Shown in pieces: positions 63,462 to 64,000 of a stretch of 64,000 nucleotides of DNA. The notes beneath the pieces were generated by a model. That model saw nothing but the letters and a program-made list of their open reading frames with translations, was not told where the DNA came from and did not search any database. How positions within the stretch are numbered: the first letter of the stretch is position 1; each line of letters begins with the position of its first letter. Where the stretch lies: the NCBI RefSeq assembly GCF_009765225.1, contig NZ_VMSF01000001.1:2232001-2296000 (forward strand). The letters are read 5' to 3'. The DNA is from Leifsonia sp. AG29 (GTDB lineage: Bacteria > Actinomycetota > Actinomycetes > Actinomycetales > Microbacteriaceae). The position numbers and the translations under genes are program-made.

Positions 63462-64000
63462 TCAGTCGCCCTTTACGTTCACGATCTGCCTGAGCTTGTG
63501 CCGCACCTTCACAAGCTCAGCGGCGTCGACCATGATCTGGTCGATCGGCTTGTAGGCGGCCGGGATCTCATCGAGGAACGCATCAGTGTCCCGGTACTCG
63601 ATCCCTTTCATCGCCTCCCTCAGCTGATCGTGCGTGAACGTGCGCCGAGCGGCACTGCGCGAGAAGTTCCTCCCGGCGCCGTGCGGGCTCGACTGGAGTG
63701 CGGACGCGTTGCCGAGGCCCTCCACCACGTACGATGCGGTCCCCATGGATCCGGGGATCAGCCCGAGCTCGCCCGCCTGCGCCGAGATCGCGCCCTTGCG
63801 GGACAGCCAGACGCTCTTACCCCAGTGGGTCTCCTTCTGGGTGAAGTTGTGGTGGCAGTTGATCCGCTCCAGCTCGGCGACCTGAATGCCGGTCCACTCG
63901 CTCACCTCCCGCACGACCCGGTCCATCATCTCCTCACGGTTGAGCAGGGCGTAGTGCTGCGCCCACCGCAGTTCGGCGATGTACCGATCGAACTCGGGTG
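63462..64000 (-). CDS. rtcB: RNA ligase RtcB, C-terminal part (runs off window)
   Basis: About 179 C-terminal residues. EFDRYIAELRWAQHYALLNREEM, INCHHNFTQKETHWGK (metal-site histidines), GLIPGSMGTASYVVEGLG and the GMP-transfer loop SSPHGAGRNFSRSAA are RtcB hallmarks. It joins RNA 3'-phosphate or cyclic phosphate ends to 5'-OH using Mn and GTP. The 5' part lies beyond 64000. Bacterial RtcB works in RNA repair. Confidence 0.93.
   Translation of the reverse strand, partial: PEFDRYIAELRWAQHYALLNREEMMDRVVREVSEWTGIQVAELERINCHHNFTQKETHWGKSVWLSRKGAISAQAGELGLIPGSMGTASYVVEGLGNASALQSSPHGAGRNFSRSAARRTFTHDQLREAMKGIEYRDTDAFLDEIPAAYKPIDQIMVDAAELVKVRHKLRQIVNVKGD

Overview
The window is high-GC, densely packed actinobacterial chromosome, most like a Microbacteriaceae (Leifsonia-type) genome. 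GTG starts are frequent, neighbouring genes often overlap by 4 bases (ATGA/GTGA), and it carries actinobacterial families such as DUF6230/DUF6114, DUF3054, DUF445 and an MTES_1575-like helicase. The genus is my inference; no rRNA is present. No prophage, CRISPR array or complete insertion sequence is visible. Most of it is ordinary chromosome with small accessory patches: repeat arrays, a dispersed 58-bp element and two deletion scars.

Layout. 1-6.5 kb: tail of a membrane protein, acyl-CoA ligase, HrpA helicase, SDR. 6.6-13.9 kb: polar amino acid ABC importer, GNAT acetyltransferase, a histidine-ammonia-lyase homologue without the MIO triad, an NtaA/SnaA-type flavin monooxygenase and a cysteine-synthase-like enzyme; together these look like a salvage module for S-modified cysteine (inference). 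14-18.7 kb: ribonucleotide reductase operon nrdA - 25-codon CxxC peptide - nrdB - sulfurtransferase, behind candidate NrdR and DnaA boxes. NrdB lacks the radical tyrosine, and the redox tail of NrdA sits in its own tiny overlapping frame. 18.7-23.7 kb: MFS, aldo/keto reductase, TetR with a divergent membrane protein, and a scar with two truncated genes. 23.8-31.6 kb: acyl-CoA dehydrogenase/M24 peptidase/DUF445 operon, a kinase-M23-aminotransferase fusion, LysE exporter, tRNA-Ala.

32-43 kb: membrane protein, GNAT, galU, 5-formyl-THF cyclo-ligase, FmdB zinc ribbon, mscL, a 5-copy GC-rich tandem array, a very large SF1-helicase-like protein with degenerate ATPase motifs, and an ArsR/MFS pair. 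43-48.5 kb: DHA2 MFS, a 95-bp tandem repeat array, a GntR/L-lactate dehydrogenase operon with twin operators, and a DsbA-like protein. 48.5-53.9 kb: TetR with a divergent DUF6230/DUF6114/secreted-protein operon, then two exported phosphoesterases. 54-64 kb: DUF1992 protein, SDR behind a structured leader, APC permease, a second deletion scar, membrane and glycosyltransferase genes, NERD-domain membrane protein, small zinc-ribbon protein, methyltransferase, SixA phosphatase and the 3' part of rtcB.
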